Positions 7,664-14,087 of a DNA stretch of 18,645 nucleotides are shown here, in pieces. Below the pieces are notes generated by a model, which worked only from the letters and a program-made list of their open reading frames with translations, ran no database searches and had not been told where the DNA came from. Numbering within the stretch: position 1 is the first letter of the stretch; each line of letters begins with the position of its first letter. Position numbers and translations under genes: made by a program. This DNA comes from Planctomycetota bacterium. GTDB lineage: Bacteria; Planctomycetota; PLA2; JAEUHO01. The stretch covers positions 1 to 18,645 of the forward strand of contig JAPKHB010000033.1 of assembly GCA_026647295.1 (NCBI GenBank). The letters are read 5' to 3'.

Positions 7664-8863
7664 ATGTACGACGCCGTGCGGGAAGGCATCGCGGCCGAGT
7701 TGCGGGCCATCGAGGAGGCCGGCCTCGCCAAGCGCGAGCGGATCATCACCAGCCCGCAGGGCGCCCGCATCCAGGTGGGCGGGGGCCGGGAGGTGCTCAA
7801 CTTCTGCGCGAACAACTACCTCGGGCTGGCCAACCACCCGGCGCTGCGCGAGGCCGTGGAGCGGGAACTCGCCGAGCGCGGCTACGGCATGTCCTCGGTG
7901 CGCTTCATCTGCGGCACCCAGGACCAGCACAAGGCCCTCGAGCGGGCGCTGGCCGCCTTCGTGGGCCAGGACGACGCGATCCTGTACTCCTCCTGCTTCG
8001 ACGCCAACGGCGGGCTCTTCGAGACCCTGCTCGGCCCGGAGGACGCCGTCGTCTCCGACGCGCTCAACCACGCCTCGATCATCGACGGCATCCGCCTGTG
8101 CAAGGCCCGGCGCCTGCGCTACGAGCACGCCGACCTGGACGACCTGGACGCCCGGCTGGCGGAGGCCCGGGCGGGGGGGGCCCGCCGCCTCCTGGTGGCC
8201 ACCGACGGCGTGTTCTCGATGGACGGGGACATCGCCGACCTCGCGGGGATCTGCGCGCGCGCGGAGCGCCACGGCGCCCTGGTGATGGTGGACGACTCGC
8301 ACGCCACGGGCTTCGTGGGGCGCACGGGGCGCGGGACGCCGGAGCATTGCGGCGTCGCGGGGCGGGTGGACATCCTGACCTCCACGCTGGGCAAGGCCCT
8401 GGGCGGCGCGTCGGGCGGGTTCACGGCCGCGCGGCGGGAGATCGTCGAGCTCCTGCGCCAGCGGTCGCGCCCCTACCTGTTCTCCAACACGCTCGCGCCC
8501 CCGATCGTGGCGGCGTCGCTGGCGTGCCTGCGGCTGCTCGAGGGCTCGACCGAGTTGCGCGACCGCCTCGAGGCGAACACGCGGCGCTTCCGCGAGGGGA
8601 TGACGCGCGCCGGCTTCGCGCTGCGGCCCGGCACGCACCCCATCGTCCCGATCCTGCTGGGCGACGCGCGCTTGAGCGTGCAGATGGCCGACGCCCTGCT
8701 CGAACGGGGCATCTACGTGATCGGGTTCTCCTTCCCGGTGGTGCCCCGCGGACAGGCCCGCATCCGCGTCCAACTCTCCGCGGCGCACACGCCGGCGGAG
8801 GTGGACCAGGCGGTCGAAGCCTTCACCGAGGTCGGTCGCGCGCTCGGGGTGATCGCCGCATAG
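7664..8863 (+). CDS. kbl: Glycine C-acetyltransferase (2-amino-3-ketobutyrate CoA ligase)
   Basis: This cytoplasmic PLP enzyme interconverts glycine plus acetyl-CoA and 2-amino-3-oxobutyrate plus CoA, the second step of threonine breakdown through threonine dehydrogenase. The 399-aa length is that of E. coli Kbl (398). The sequence carries the family's most characteristic blocks: CANNYLGLANHP (48-59), LLVATDGVFSMDGDIADL (176-193), MVDDSHATGFVG (208-219) and STLGKALGGASGGF (240-253), with the PLP lysine at residue 244 as in E. coli. The end, SAAHTPAEVDQAVEAF, also matches. These blocks favour Kbl over the related BioF, HemA and serine palmitoyltransferase. GGAGGAG lies about five bases before ATG 7664. 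No threonine dehydrogenase gene is in the window, so the partner must be elsewhere. Confidence 0.95.
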   Translation: MYDAVREGIAAELRAIEEAGLAKRERIITSPQGARIQVGGGREVLNFCANNYLGLANHPALREAVERELAERGYGMSSVRFICGTQDQHKALERALAAFVGQDDAILYSSCFDANGGLFETLLGPEDAVVSDALNHASIIDGIRLCKARRLRYEHADLDDLDARLAEARAGGARRLLVATDGVFSMDGDIADLAGICARAERHGALVMVDDSHATGFVGRTGRGTPEHCGVAGRVDILTSTLGKALGGASGGFTAARREIVELLRQRSRPYLFSNTLAPPIVAASLACLRLLEGSTELRDRLEANTRRFREGMTRAGFALRPGTHPIVPILLGDARLSVQMADALLERGIYVIGFSFPVVPRGQARIRVQLSAAHTPAEVDQAVEAFTEVGRALGVIAA

Positions 8864-8902
8864 GGCAGGCGCCCGGGACGCCGCCCCCCCGGCCCCCGCC
8901 CG

Positions 8903-10087
8903 TCAGACGCGCTCGACCAGCGCGGCGAGCCCGAGCCCCCCGCTGATGCACAGGGTGGCCACGCCGCGCGCGAGGTCGCGCTCGGCCAGGGAGTGGAGCA
9001 GCGTGACCAGGATGCGGCAGCCCGTGGCGCCGATCGGATGGCCGAGCGCGATCGACCCGCCGTCCACGTTGAGGCGCTCCGGGTCGATGCCCAGTTCGCG
9101 GTTGCACGCGAGCACCTGCGCCGCGAACGCCTCGTTGAGTTCCCAGAGGTCCACGTCCCCGACGCCCAGGCCCGTGGCCTCGAGCAGGGCCTTCACCGCG
9201 GGCACCGGCCCCAGGCCCATCACGCGCGGGTCCACGCCGGCTTCGGTGTAGGCGAGCAACCGGGCCTGGGGCCGCACGCCCCAGCGTTCGACCGCGGCCT
9301 CCGAGAGCACCAGGATGGCCGCGGCGCCGTCGGTGATCCCGCTGGAGTTGCCGGCGCTCACCGTGCCCTCGGGGCGGAACACGGCCGGCAGCCGCGCCAG
9401 GGACTCGGGGGTCACCCCGTCGCGGGCGTGCTCGTCGACGTCGAAGGGCGTGAGCTTGCCCTTGCGGTCGGGCACGGGCACCGGCACCCGCTCCGCGTCG
9501 AAGCGGCCGCGCCGGCGGGCCGCCTCGCAGCGCTGCTGGCTCGCGGCGGCGTAGGCGTCCTGCTCGGCGCGCGGGATGCCGTAGCGGTCCGCCAGGGTCT
9601 CGGCCGTCTCCCCCATCAACTGGTCGGCCAGGCGGCAGTGGAACCCGTCGCGGTACATCCCGTCCACGATCTCGTCGGAGCCCAGCCGGTAGCCCCAGCG
9701 GGCGCGCGGGAGGTAGTAGGGCGTGTTCGACATGCTCTCGATGCCGCCCGCCAGCACCCCCTGGGCGCGCCCGAGCGCGATCGCGTCCGCCCCGAGGAGC
9801 ACGCTCTTCAGGCCGCTGCCGCAGGCCATGTTCACGGTGTAGGCCGGGCGCTCGACGGGCACGCCGGCGCGCACGGAGACCTGGCGCCCGGTGCTCGGGC
9901 CGTGCCCCGCCTGGCGCCCGTGGCCGATGATCGTCTGGTCCACGGCCTCGGGCGCGAGCCCGGCGCGGGCGAGCGCGGCCCGCGCCGCGACCTCGCCCAG
10001 GTCCGGCGCCGAGAGCCCGGCGAGCGCGCCTCCGAAGCGCCCGATGGGCGTGCGCACCCCGCCGGCCAGGTAGATGTCCTTGCGCAT
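8903..10087 (-). CDS. Acetyl-CoA acetyltransferase family thiolase
   Basis: A 394-aa thiolase of the usual length. The nucleophile is Cys89 (NMACGSGLKS), the catalytic His is residue 350 (GGSIALGHPIGATG), and the second active-site Cys is residue 380. NEAF (318-321) and AGNSSGITDGAAA (245-257) are also present. The last motif reads LCISGGLGLAAL where most biosynthetic thiolases have a C-x-G-G-G-x-G run, a mild variation. Such enzymes condense two acetyl-CoA to acetoacetyl-CoA or cleave 3-ketoacyl-CoA; the direction cannot be told from sequence. The start is ATG 10087 with GGAGGA seven bases upstream. The gene converges on kbl with only 39 bases between them; both handle acetyl-CoA, but shared regulation is not shown. 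Confidence 0.93.
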   Translation of the reverse strand: MRKDIYLAGGVRTPIGRFGGALAGLSAPDLGEVAARAALARAGLAPEAVDQTIIGHGRQAGHGPSTGRQVSVRAGVPVERPAYTVNMACGSGLKSVLLGADAIALGRAQGVLAGGIESMSNTPYYLPRARWGYRLGSDEIVDGMYRDGFHCRLADQLMGETAETLADRYGIPRAEQDAYAAASQQRCEAARRRGRFDAERVPVPVPDRKGKLTPFDVDEHARDGVTPESLARLPAVFRPEGTVSAGNSSGITDGAAAILVLSEAAVERWGVRPQARLLAYTEAGVDPRVMGLGPVPAVKALLEATGLGVGDVDLWELNEAFAAQVLACNRELGIDPERLNVDGGSIALGHPIGATGCRILVTLLHSLAERDLARGVATLCISGGLGLAALVERV

Positions 10088-10112
10088 CGGCGGTCCTCCG
10101 GGTGGGGCGCCG

Positions 10113-10118
10113 ATCCTA
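10113..10118 (-). promoter_or_regulatory. Possible -10 box TAGGAT of the thiolase gene
   Basis: Minus-strand TAGGAT fits TANNNT and lies 25 bases before ATG 10087, leaving room for the GGAGGA ribosome-binding site. No -35 box is evident. It sits in the 145-bp divergent gap shared with the MqnD-like gene. Confidence 0.3.
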
Positions 10119-10211
10119 CCGGCCGGTCCCGGCCCCGCCCCGCCGCGCCCCGGTGCGCGCGGCGGACGGCGGCCGCAGGGTGGCCGGGGTTGGAGGTGGC
10201 CCCCGTGCGGG

Positions 10212-10217
10212 TACCCT
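10212..10217 (+). promoter_or_regulatory. Possible -10 box TACCCT of the MqnD-like gene
   Basis: TACCCT within GGGTACCCT lies 15 bases before ATG 10233. The same nine-base string occurs, in gene orientation, before the genes starting at 7554 and 12612. A GGGAG lies between the box and the start, but a transcript from here would have a very short leader. Confidence 0.35.
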
Positions 10218-10232
10218 TCCGCCGGGAGTCCC

Positions 10233-11435
10233 ATGGCCGCGAAGAAGAAGGCAGCCCGCAAGAAGGCGCCCGCGAAGGCGCCTCCGGCCCCGCCGGCCGA
10301 GCCGGCCGAGCCGGCCGCGCCGGAGGCGCCGCCGCCCGCCGCGCCCGCGCGCGCGCAACGTCCGGCGGCGCCCCCGCGGCCCAAGGCTCCGCCCAAGGCG
10401 CGCAAGGCCGGCAAGAAGGCGGCGCCGTCGGCGCCCGCGCGGCGGTGGATCGACGAACCCGAGGAGGAGGACGCCTTCGAGACGACGGGGCGCGCCAGCG
10501 ACGAGGCGATCGAGCGGCGCTACCGGGCCGTGGAGGCGGTGCTCCCGCCCCTGCCCCCGCTCCCCCCCCGCGCCGCCGACGGGACGATCACCCTCGCCGT
10601 CGGAACCGGCACCGTCCAGGCCTTCATGCTCCAGGGCCTCCTCGACGGGAAGGTCGACACCGAAGACCGCACCTACGCCGTCGAGCGCCTCGAATACGAC
10701 GCGCTGGACGCGGTGGCGCGGGCCGGGGCCCGCGACGTGGTGCTGATCCCCTTCGGCGCCTACCCGCGGCTTCGGCAGACCTACCTCCTGCTGCCGAGCG
10801 GCGCCTCGTTCGGAGACCAGCGCGGGCCGCTGCTCGCCACGCGCCGGCCGATCCGCTGGAGCGAGGTCGAGCAGGACGGCCTGCAAGTGGCGGTGCCCGG
10901 CGTCGAGCACTCGGGCACGCTCCTCCTGCGCCTGTGGCTGCCCAAGGCCCGCTTCGAGCTCCTGCCCATGTCGCCGCGCCAGGTGGTGCTGATGGTGCGG
11001 ACCAACCAGGTCCGTTCGGGCCTGCTGGTGGACGAGGAGCAGGTGACCTACCGCGAGTTCCACCTGATGGGCATCCAGGACCTGGGCCGCTGGTGGGGCG
11101 AACGCACCGAGGGCCTGCCGCTGCCCTTGAGCGCGCTGGGGGTGCGGCGCGACCTACCGGCGGAGCTGCGCAGCCACATCCAGCTCGACCTCAAGCGCTC
11201 GATCGCCTACGCGCTCGGCCACAAGGAGGACACGATCGAGCGCATCGCCGCGCACGCCCCCAAGCACACCCCGGAGTCGGTGGACGCCTACGTGCAGCGC
11301 TACGTCAACGACCTCTCGCTGCACTGCGGCGAACGGGGGCGCCAGGCCGTGAGCCTGTTCTACGAGCAGTGCGTCGAGCGGGGCGCGCTCGCCGAGGCGC
11401 CCGAGCCCGTCTTCCACGGCGACGAGGTGCAGTAG
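10233..11435 (+). CDS. MqnA/MqnD-family protein (divergent, with Lys/Ala/Pro-rich N-terminal tail)
   Basis: Residues about 117-400 have the length and many landmarks of 1,4-dihydroxy-6-naphthoate synthase (MqnD, futalosine menaquinone route): AYPRLRQTYLLLPSGASFG (176-194), GPLLATR (198-204), VAVPG (219-223), DLGRWWGERTEGLPLPL (283-299), SIAYALGH (323-330) and YVNDLSLHCGERGRQAV (357-373). Several positions conserved in MqnD differ: the N-terminal S-P-C-P-N-D-T-F-like loop reads VGTGTVQAF, S-F-H-A-Y reads PFGAY (173-177), and the I-I-H-E segment reads LVDE (265-268), replacing the proposed active-site His by Asp267. A related binding fold is likely but the MqnD reaction is doubtful. Residues 1-70 form a basic low-complexity tail, then an acidic patch DEPEEEDAF. 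ATG 10233 is the only clear start after the promoter-like box. Confidence 0.75.
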   Translation: MAAKKKAARKKAPAKAPPAPPAEPAEPAAPEAPPPAAPARAQRPAAPPRPKAPPKARKAGKKAAPSAPARRWIDEPEEEDAFETTGRASDEAIERRYRAVEAVLPPLPPLPPRAADGTITLAVGTGTVQAFMLQGLLDGKVDTEDRTYAVERLEYDALDAVARAGARDVVLIPFGAYPRLRQTYLLLPSGASFGDQRGPLLATRRPIRWSEVEQDGLQVAVPGVEHSGTLLLRLWLPKARFELLPMSPRQVVLMVRTNQVRSGLLVDEEQVTYREFHLMGIQDLGRWWGERTEGLPLPLSALGVRRDLPAELRSHIQLDLKRSIAYALGHKEDTIERIAAHAPKHTPESVDAYVQRYVNDLSLHCGERGRQAVSLFYEQCVERGALAEAPEPVFHGDEVQ

Positions 11436-11437
11436 GC

Positions 11438-11470
11438 CCGCGGCCCGGGCCCGGCGCGCGGGCCCCGCGG
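11438..11470. terminator. GC-rich dyad between convergent genes, weak bidirectional terminator candidate
   Basis: The 46-bp gap between the MqnD-like stop and the next gene's stop contains an imperfect inverted repeat: CCGCGG...GGGCCC on the left, GGGCC plus CCGCGG on the right. It could form a long G/C stem on either strand. There is no T tract, so termination here is only suggested by position. Confidence 0.25.
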
Positions 11471-11481
11471 CCGCCCGCGCC

Positions 11482-12612
11482 CTACGCCCGGCCGGCCTGC
11501 TGCTTCTCCGGCGCGGGGTGGCCCGCCGGCTTCTTCGGCTCCGGGGGCGCGAACTCGCCCATCAGGGCCGCGAAGCGGCTGTCGCCGCGCAGGCCGCCGA
11601 AGTGCTTGTCCTTCTCCTTCACCTGCTCGTACACCGCCTTGTAGCTGCCCGGCGGCAGCAGTGTGCGGGCCATCTCGAGGGTCCCGCGCAACTCCGTGAA
11701 CGCCTCGGGCGTGGGCCCCTGGCGGGCCAGGGCCCGGCACAGCCACACGCGGGTGTCCACCCGGGCCGCCGCGTCCGGCGCGTCGGACTCGATCGCGACG
11801 GCCTCGCGCAGCGCCGCCACCGCCTCCGCCAGCACGTCGGCGCGCTCCTTGTCCACCAGCAGCATCCCCAGGCGCGTCGCGGCCCAGTAGCGGTGCCCGC
11901 CCCGCGGCGGGAAGGGCGTCGCGGGGGCCAGGGCCCGGCGGAGCGCGGCGATGGCCTCGTCCCACTCGATCCAGTCGGGGTTCTGCGGGTCCTTGGCCCC
12001 GCGCTGCACGCTCAGGCTGGCGGCGAGGCTGAAGCCGACGCCGGCCTCGGGCTCGAGCGCGCGGATCACCCGGATGTACTCCTCCACGGCGGCGTGGGGG
12101 TCGCCCCGGCCGCGGGCCGTGTTGAGGCGCCGGCGGGCGAGGTCGCAGAAGGTGTACACCGCCTCGCCGAGCAGGGTCCGCAGGAGGGCGGTGCGGGGTT
12201 CGGCCTCGCCGCTCACCACGACGAGCCGCATCGGGGTGCCCAGGGCCCGCACGCTCCAGCCGTGCTCGGCGGCCCGCGCCTCCAGCGCCGCGAGCACCTT
12301 TTCGGCGTCCCGGTCGGCGTCGAGCATGGCCACGCCGCAGCGGCCCGCGTCGCCCTCGAAGACCCGGAACTCGACGTAGAACACGTCCTCGTCGAGCCCG
12401 AGTTCGGTACCCAGCGCCTCCAGCGCCGCGTAGCCCAGCCCGCCGGGCCCCTCGTCCACCGACCGGATCCGCCAGCCCGCGGGCGCCTGCTCCTCGGGCG
12501 GCATCACGTTCTCGACGCTCCACAGCGGGGGCTCGGGCGGCTCGGCCCACGCCGGCGCGCCGGCGGCGAGCCCGAGCGCCGCAGCGAGGAGGAAGGCGGC
12601 GGGGAAGCGCAT
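11482..12612 (-). CDS. Exported protein of unknown function with TPR-like helical C-terminal half
   Basis: I do not recognise a family. The 376-aa product begins with a clear signal peptide (MRFPAAFLLAAALGLAAGAPAWA, cleavage about residue 23). An N-terminal globular part (about 25-150) has alternating strand/helix patterns, including VFYVEFRVFEG and MRLVVVSGEAE, and three scattered Cys. From about 160 to 330 the sequence is helical and Ala/Leu/Arg-rich, with repeated A-x-x-x-L-R patterns (DEAIAALRRALA, AEAVAALREAVAIE) typical of tetratricopeptide-like repeats. The end is Lys/Pro-rich. ATG 12612 is chosen because GGAGGT lies five bases upstream and the signal peptide starts there; the frame extends upstream without sense. 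It lies 102 bases downstream of the O-methyltransferase gene on the same strand and has its own TACCCT box. Confidence 0.8.
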   Translation of the reverse strand: MRFPAAFLLAAALGLAAGAPAWAEPPEPPLWSVENVMPPEEQAPAGWRIRSVDEGPGGLGYAALEALGTELGLDEDVFYVEFRVFEGDAGRCGVAMLDADRDAEKVLAALEARAAEHGWSVRALGTPMRLVVVSGEAEPRTALLRTLLGEAVYTFCDLARRRLNTARGRGDPHAAVEEYIRVIRALEPEAGVGFSLAASLSVQRGAKDPQNPDWIEWDEAIAALRRALAPATPFPPRGGHRYWAATRLGMLLVDKERADVLAEAVAALREAVAIESDAPDAAARVDTRVWLCRALARQGPTPEAFTELRGTLEMARTLLPPGSYKAVYEQVKEKDKHFGGLRGDSRFAALMGEFAPPEPKKPAGHPAPEKQQAGRA

Positions 12613-12635
12613 GGAGGACCTCCGGGACCGCGTCG

Positions 12636-12641
12636 AGGGTA
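12636..12641 (-). promoter_or_regulatory. Possible -10 box TACCCT of the exported-protein gene
   Basis: Minus-strand TACCCT in GGGTACCCT lies 23 bases before ATG 12612, upstream of a GGAGGT ribosome-binding site. It suggests transcription separate from the upstream O-methyltransferase gene. No -35 box is seen. Confidence 0.35.
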
Positions 12642-12714
12642 CCCAGGGAACCGGCCCCCGGCCACCCGCGCGCACCACGCCCGGCCGGGCGAGGGAACGC
12701 GCGGCGCCCCGCCG

Positions 12715-13368
12715 TCAGGGCCGGCGGGCCCCGACCCAGCAGCCGTCGCCCAGCGGGACGATCACGCTCGCAAAGCGCGCGTCGCGCGCAAGGCGCGCGT
12801 TGAAGGCCCGGATCGCCGGCGCCTCGGGGTCGGTGGGGTGCGCGTCGAAGAGTTGGCCGAAGGCGAAGGCGTTGTCCACGCACAGGAGCCCGCCCGGGCG
12901 CAGCAGCCGGGCGGCGTGCTCGGTGTAGTCGGCGTACCCGGCCTTGTCGGCGTCCAGGAAGACCAGGTCGACCGAGCCGTCCTCCAGCGTGGGCAGGACG
13001 GCCTGCCCGCGCCCCTCGACCACCTCCACGCAGCCGGCGACGTCGCTGCGCGCGATCCACTCGCGCGCGAAGGCGGCATGGCGCGGCGACGCCTCGATCG
13101 TGAGCAGCGAGCCGCCCGGCCGGAGGCCGCGGGCGAGCCACACGGCCGAGTAGCCCGCGAGCGTGCCCACCTCGACCACCCGCCGCGCCCCCAGGGCGCG
13201 CACCAGGATCTGGAGGAAGGCCCCCTCCGCGGCCTGGATCTGGATCGCGGGGATGCCCGCGGCCCGGCTCGCCGCCCGCAGGGCCTCGAGGAACCCGTCC
13301 TCGGGCGGGGCGTGACGGGCGATGTACTCGTAGTGCTGCGCCGTCAGGGGGGTCGGCTCGGCGGACAT
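12715..13368 (-). CDS. Class I SAM-dependent O-methyltransferase, catechol/caffeoyl-CoA type
   Basis: A 217-aa cytoplasmic enzyme. Motif I is VVEVGTLAGYSAVWLARGL (64-82), the acidic ribose-binding residue is in LLTIEAS (88-94), the metal-binding Asp lies in LVFLDADKAGYADY (135-148), and LLRPGGLLCVDNAF (155-168) gives the second Asp-Asn metal pair. This is the pattern of the Mg-dependent O-methyltransferase 3 family (COMT/CCoAOMT-like), which transfers methyl from SAM to a vicinal hydroxyl. The bacterial substrate is not known. The size is typical, with no N-terminal dimerisation domain. ATG 13368 has GGAGGA six bases upstream; the longer open frame upstream shows no family similarity. It lies 62 bases downstream of the arm-domain-like gene. 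Confidence 0.92.
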   Translation of the reverse strand: MSAEPTPLTAQHYEYIARHAPPEDGFLEALRAASRAAGIPAIQIQAAEGAFLQILVRALGARRVVEVGTLAGYSAVWLARGLRPGGSLLTIEASPRHAAFAREWIARSDVAGCVEVVEGRGQAVLPTLEDGSVDLVFLDADKAGYADYTEHAARLLRPGGLLCVDNAFAFGQLFDAHPTDPEAPAIRAFNARLARDARFASVIVPLGDGCWVGARRP

Positions 13369-13400
13369 GCGGGCTCCTCCGGCGATCGCGGGGCCCGGCC

Positions 13401-13406
13401 ATGCTA
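13401..13406 (-). promoter_or_regulatory. Possible -10 box TAGCAT of the O-methyltransferase gene
   Basis: Minus-strand TAGCAT fits TANNNT and lies 32 bases before ATG 13368. It sits between the O-methyltransferase gene and the small gene upstream, so the former may be transcribed alone. No -35 box is seen. Confidence 0.3.
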
Positions 13407-13430
13407 CGGGGGGCGCGGGGCCGCCGCCCG

Positions 13431-13721
13431 TCACGCGCCGCGGCGGGCGTAGCGCAGCGCGAGCCGGCAGTCCTTGCGGCGCTCGTACGCGAGCAGGATC
13501 GCGTCGCGGCGCGCGCGGGCGCGGGCCAGGTCGCGCGTGCGCAGCGAGAGGCGCAGGCGTTGCCGACGGGCGCCGGGCTCGTGGACCGTGAAGGCGATCC
13601 ACCACGTGCGCCCGTTCTTCCACAGGTGGTGGTCCGGGTCCAGGTCGGCCGGCGCGCGCTCGGGCAGGGGCACGCGCGGGACCTCGGTGGGCTTGAGGTA
13701 GCGGAAGGTGGGCGGGCTCAT
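13431..13721 (-). CDS. Small basic protein resembling the arm DNA-binding domain of tyrosine recombinases
   Basis: A 96-aa Arg-rich protein. The middle reads WKNGRTWWIAFTVHEPG (34-50), then RLRLSLRTRDLARARARRD (56-74). A strand-strand pair ending in S-L-x-T-x-D-x-x-x-A, followed by an Arg-rich helix (R-R-D-A-I-L), is the usual layout of the N-terminal arm-type (three-strand) DNA-binding domain of phage-type integrases. Here no core-binding or catalytic domain follows: the protein ends with TGA at 13431, and the downstream gene is an unrelated methyltransferase. It may be a stand-alone DNA-binding protein, or a relic of an integrase. The ATG at 13721 has GGAG a few bases upstream. The similarity is by pattern only; confidence that it is a gene is higher than confidence in the function. 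Confidence 0.6.
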   Translation of the reverse strand: MSPPTFRYLKPTEVPRVPLPERAPADLDPDHHLWKNGRTWWIAFTVHEPGARRQRLRLSLRTRDLARARARRDAILLAYERRKDCRLALRYARRGA

Positions 13722-14087
13722 GGGGGTCTCCGTCGGGACGCGGCGCGAGACACCCGGAGATGCGCGGTCGCCCGCGCCGGACACTTCGTTGCCGCGGGCC
13801 CGGGGCCCGCGACCACATCTCCCGACCGAAGGCCGGGAAGGCACCTTGGGATGTCCGTCCCAGGTTGCCGGGGTCTTCCAGGGGAAGAACCGCTCCGGAT
13901 GCAGCCGGGAGTGTACCCAGGGGCCGCCGATCCACAACCCCCTCGATTGCCCATACCGAGCCAGGCTCCGGTCCATCATTCGAGCGGCGCACAGGAAGGG
14001 GACGCCCACCGGAACCGGGTTCCGCGCTCCCGCGCAGGCGGTGCGCTGCCCCCCCACCTCCGCCCCCCAGCGCCCACGTTCCCCGGG
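13722..14087 (-). other. 366-bp intergenic region, no gene seen, less GC-extreme than its surroundings
   Basis: Between the arm-domain-like gene and the stop of the selenoprotein candidate I see no supported gene and no tRNA. Frames are open across it, but their translations look random. The stretch 13840-14010 has more A/T than the coding regions nearby. Its right part is the 3' flank of the selenoprotein gene; its left part carries three hairpins described separately. Confidence 0.5.
13793..13862 (-). ncRNA. Cluster of three hairpins in the leader of the arm-domain-like gene (class unknown)
   Basis: Read on the minus strand there are three stems in a row. The first is TGGGA...TCCCA (13847-13862, 5 bp, extendable past one bulge). 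The second is TCCCGGCC / GGTCGGGA with a TTC loop (13820-13838); its one non-Watson-Crick pair is G-U on this strand but A-C on the other, which favours minus-strand RNA. The third is CGCGGGCCC / GGGCCCGCG around a single base (13793-13811). They lie 72-140 bases before ATG 13721. They could form a regulatory leader or small RNA, or simply reflect high GC. I recognise no known class. Confidence 0.3.

Noticed and set aside
7664..8863. BioF (8-amino-7-oxononanoate synthase) or another alpha-oxoamine synthase
   Set aside because: The DGVFSMDGDIA, RQRSRPYLFSN and SAAHTP segments and the length match Kbl closely.
6100..8946. Very long plus-strand open frames antisense to the HEAT/VWA gene, and similar ones at 1069-3633 and 13401-15506
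   Set aside because: They are side effects of high GC: Arg/Gly/Pro/His-rich, no family similarity, and they cover well-supported genes on the other strand or in another frame.
13722..14057. N-terminal extension of the arm-domain-like protein to 14057
   Set aside because: The frame is open, but the translation looks random, runs through the hairpin cluster, and ATG 13721 has its own GGAG.
13722..14087. A tRNA gene serving as an integration site next to the arm-domain-like gene
   Set aside because: No T-arm with a TTCRA loop and pairing acceptor stem could be found on either strand.
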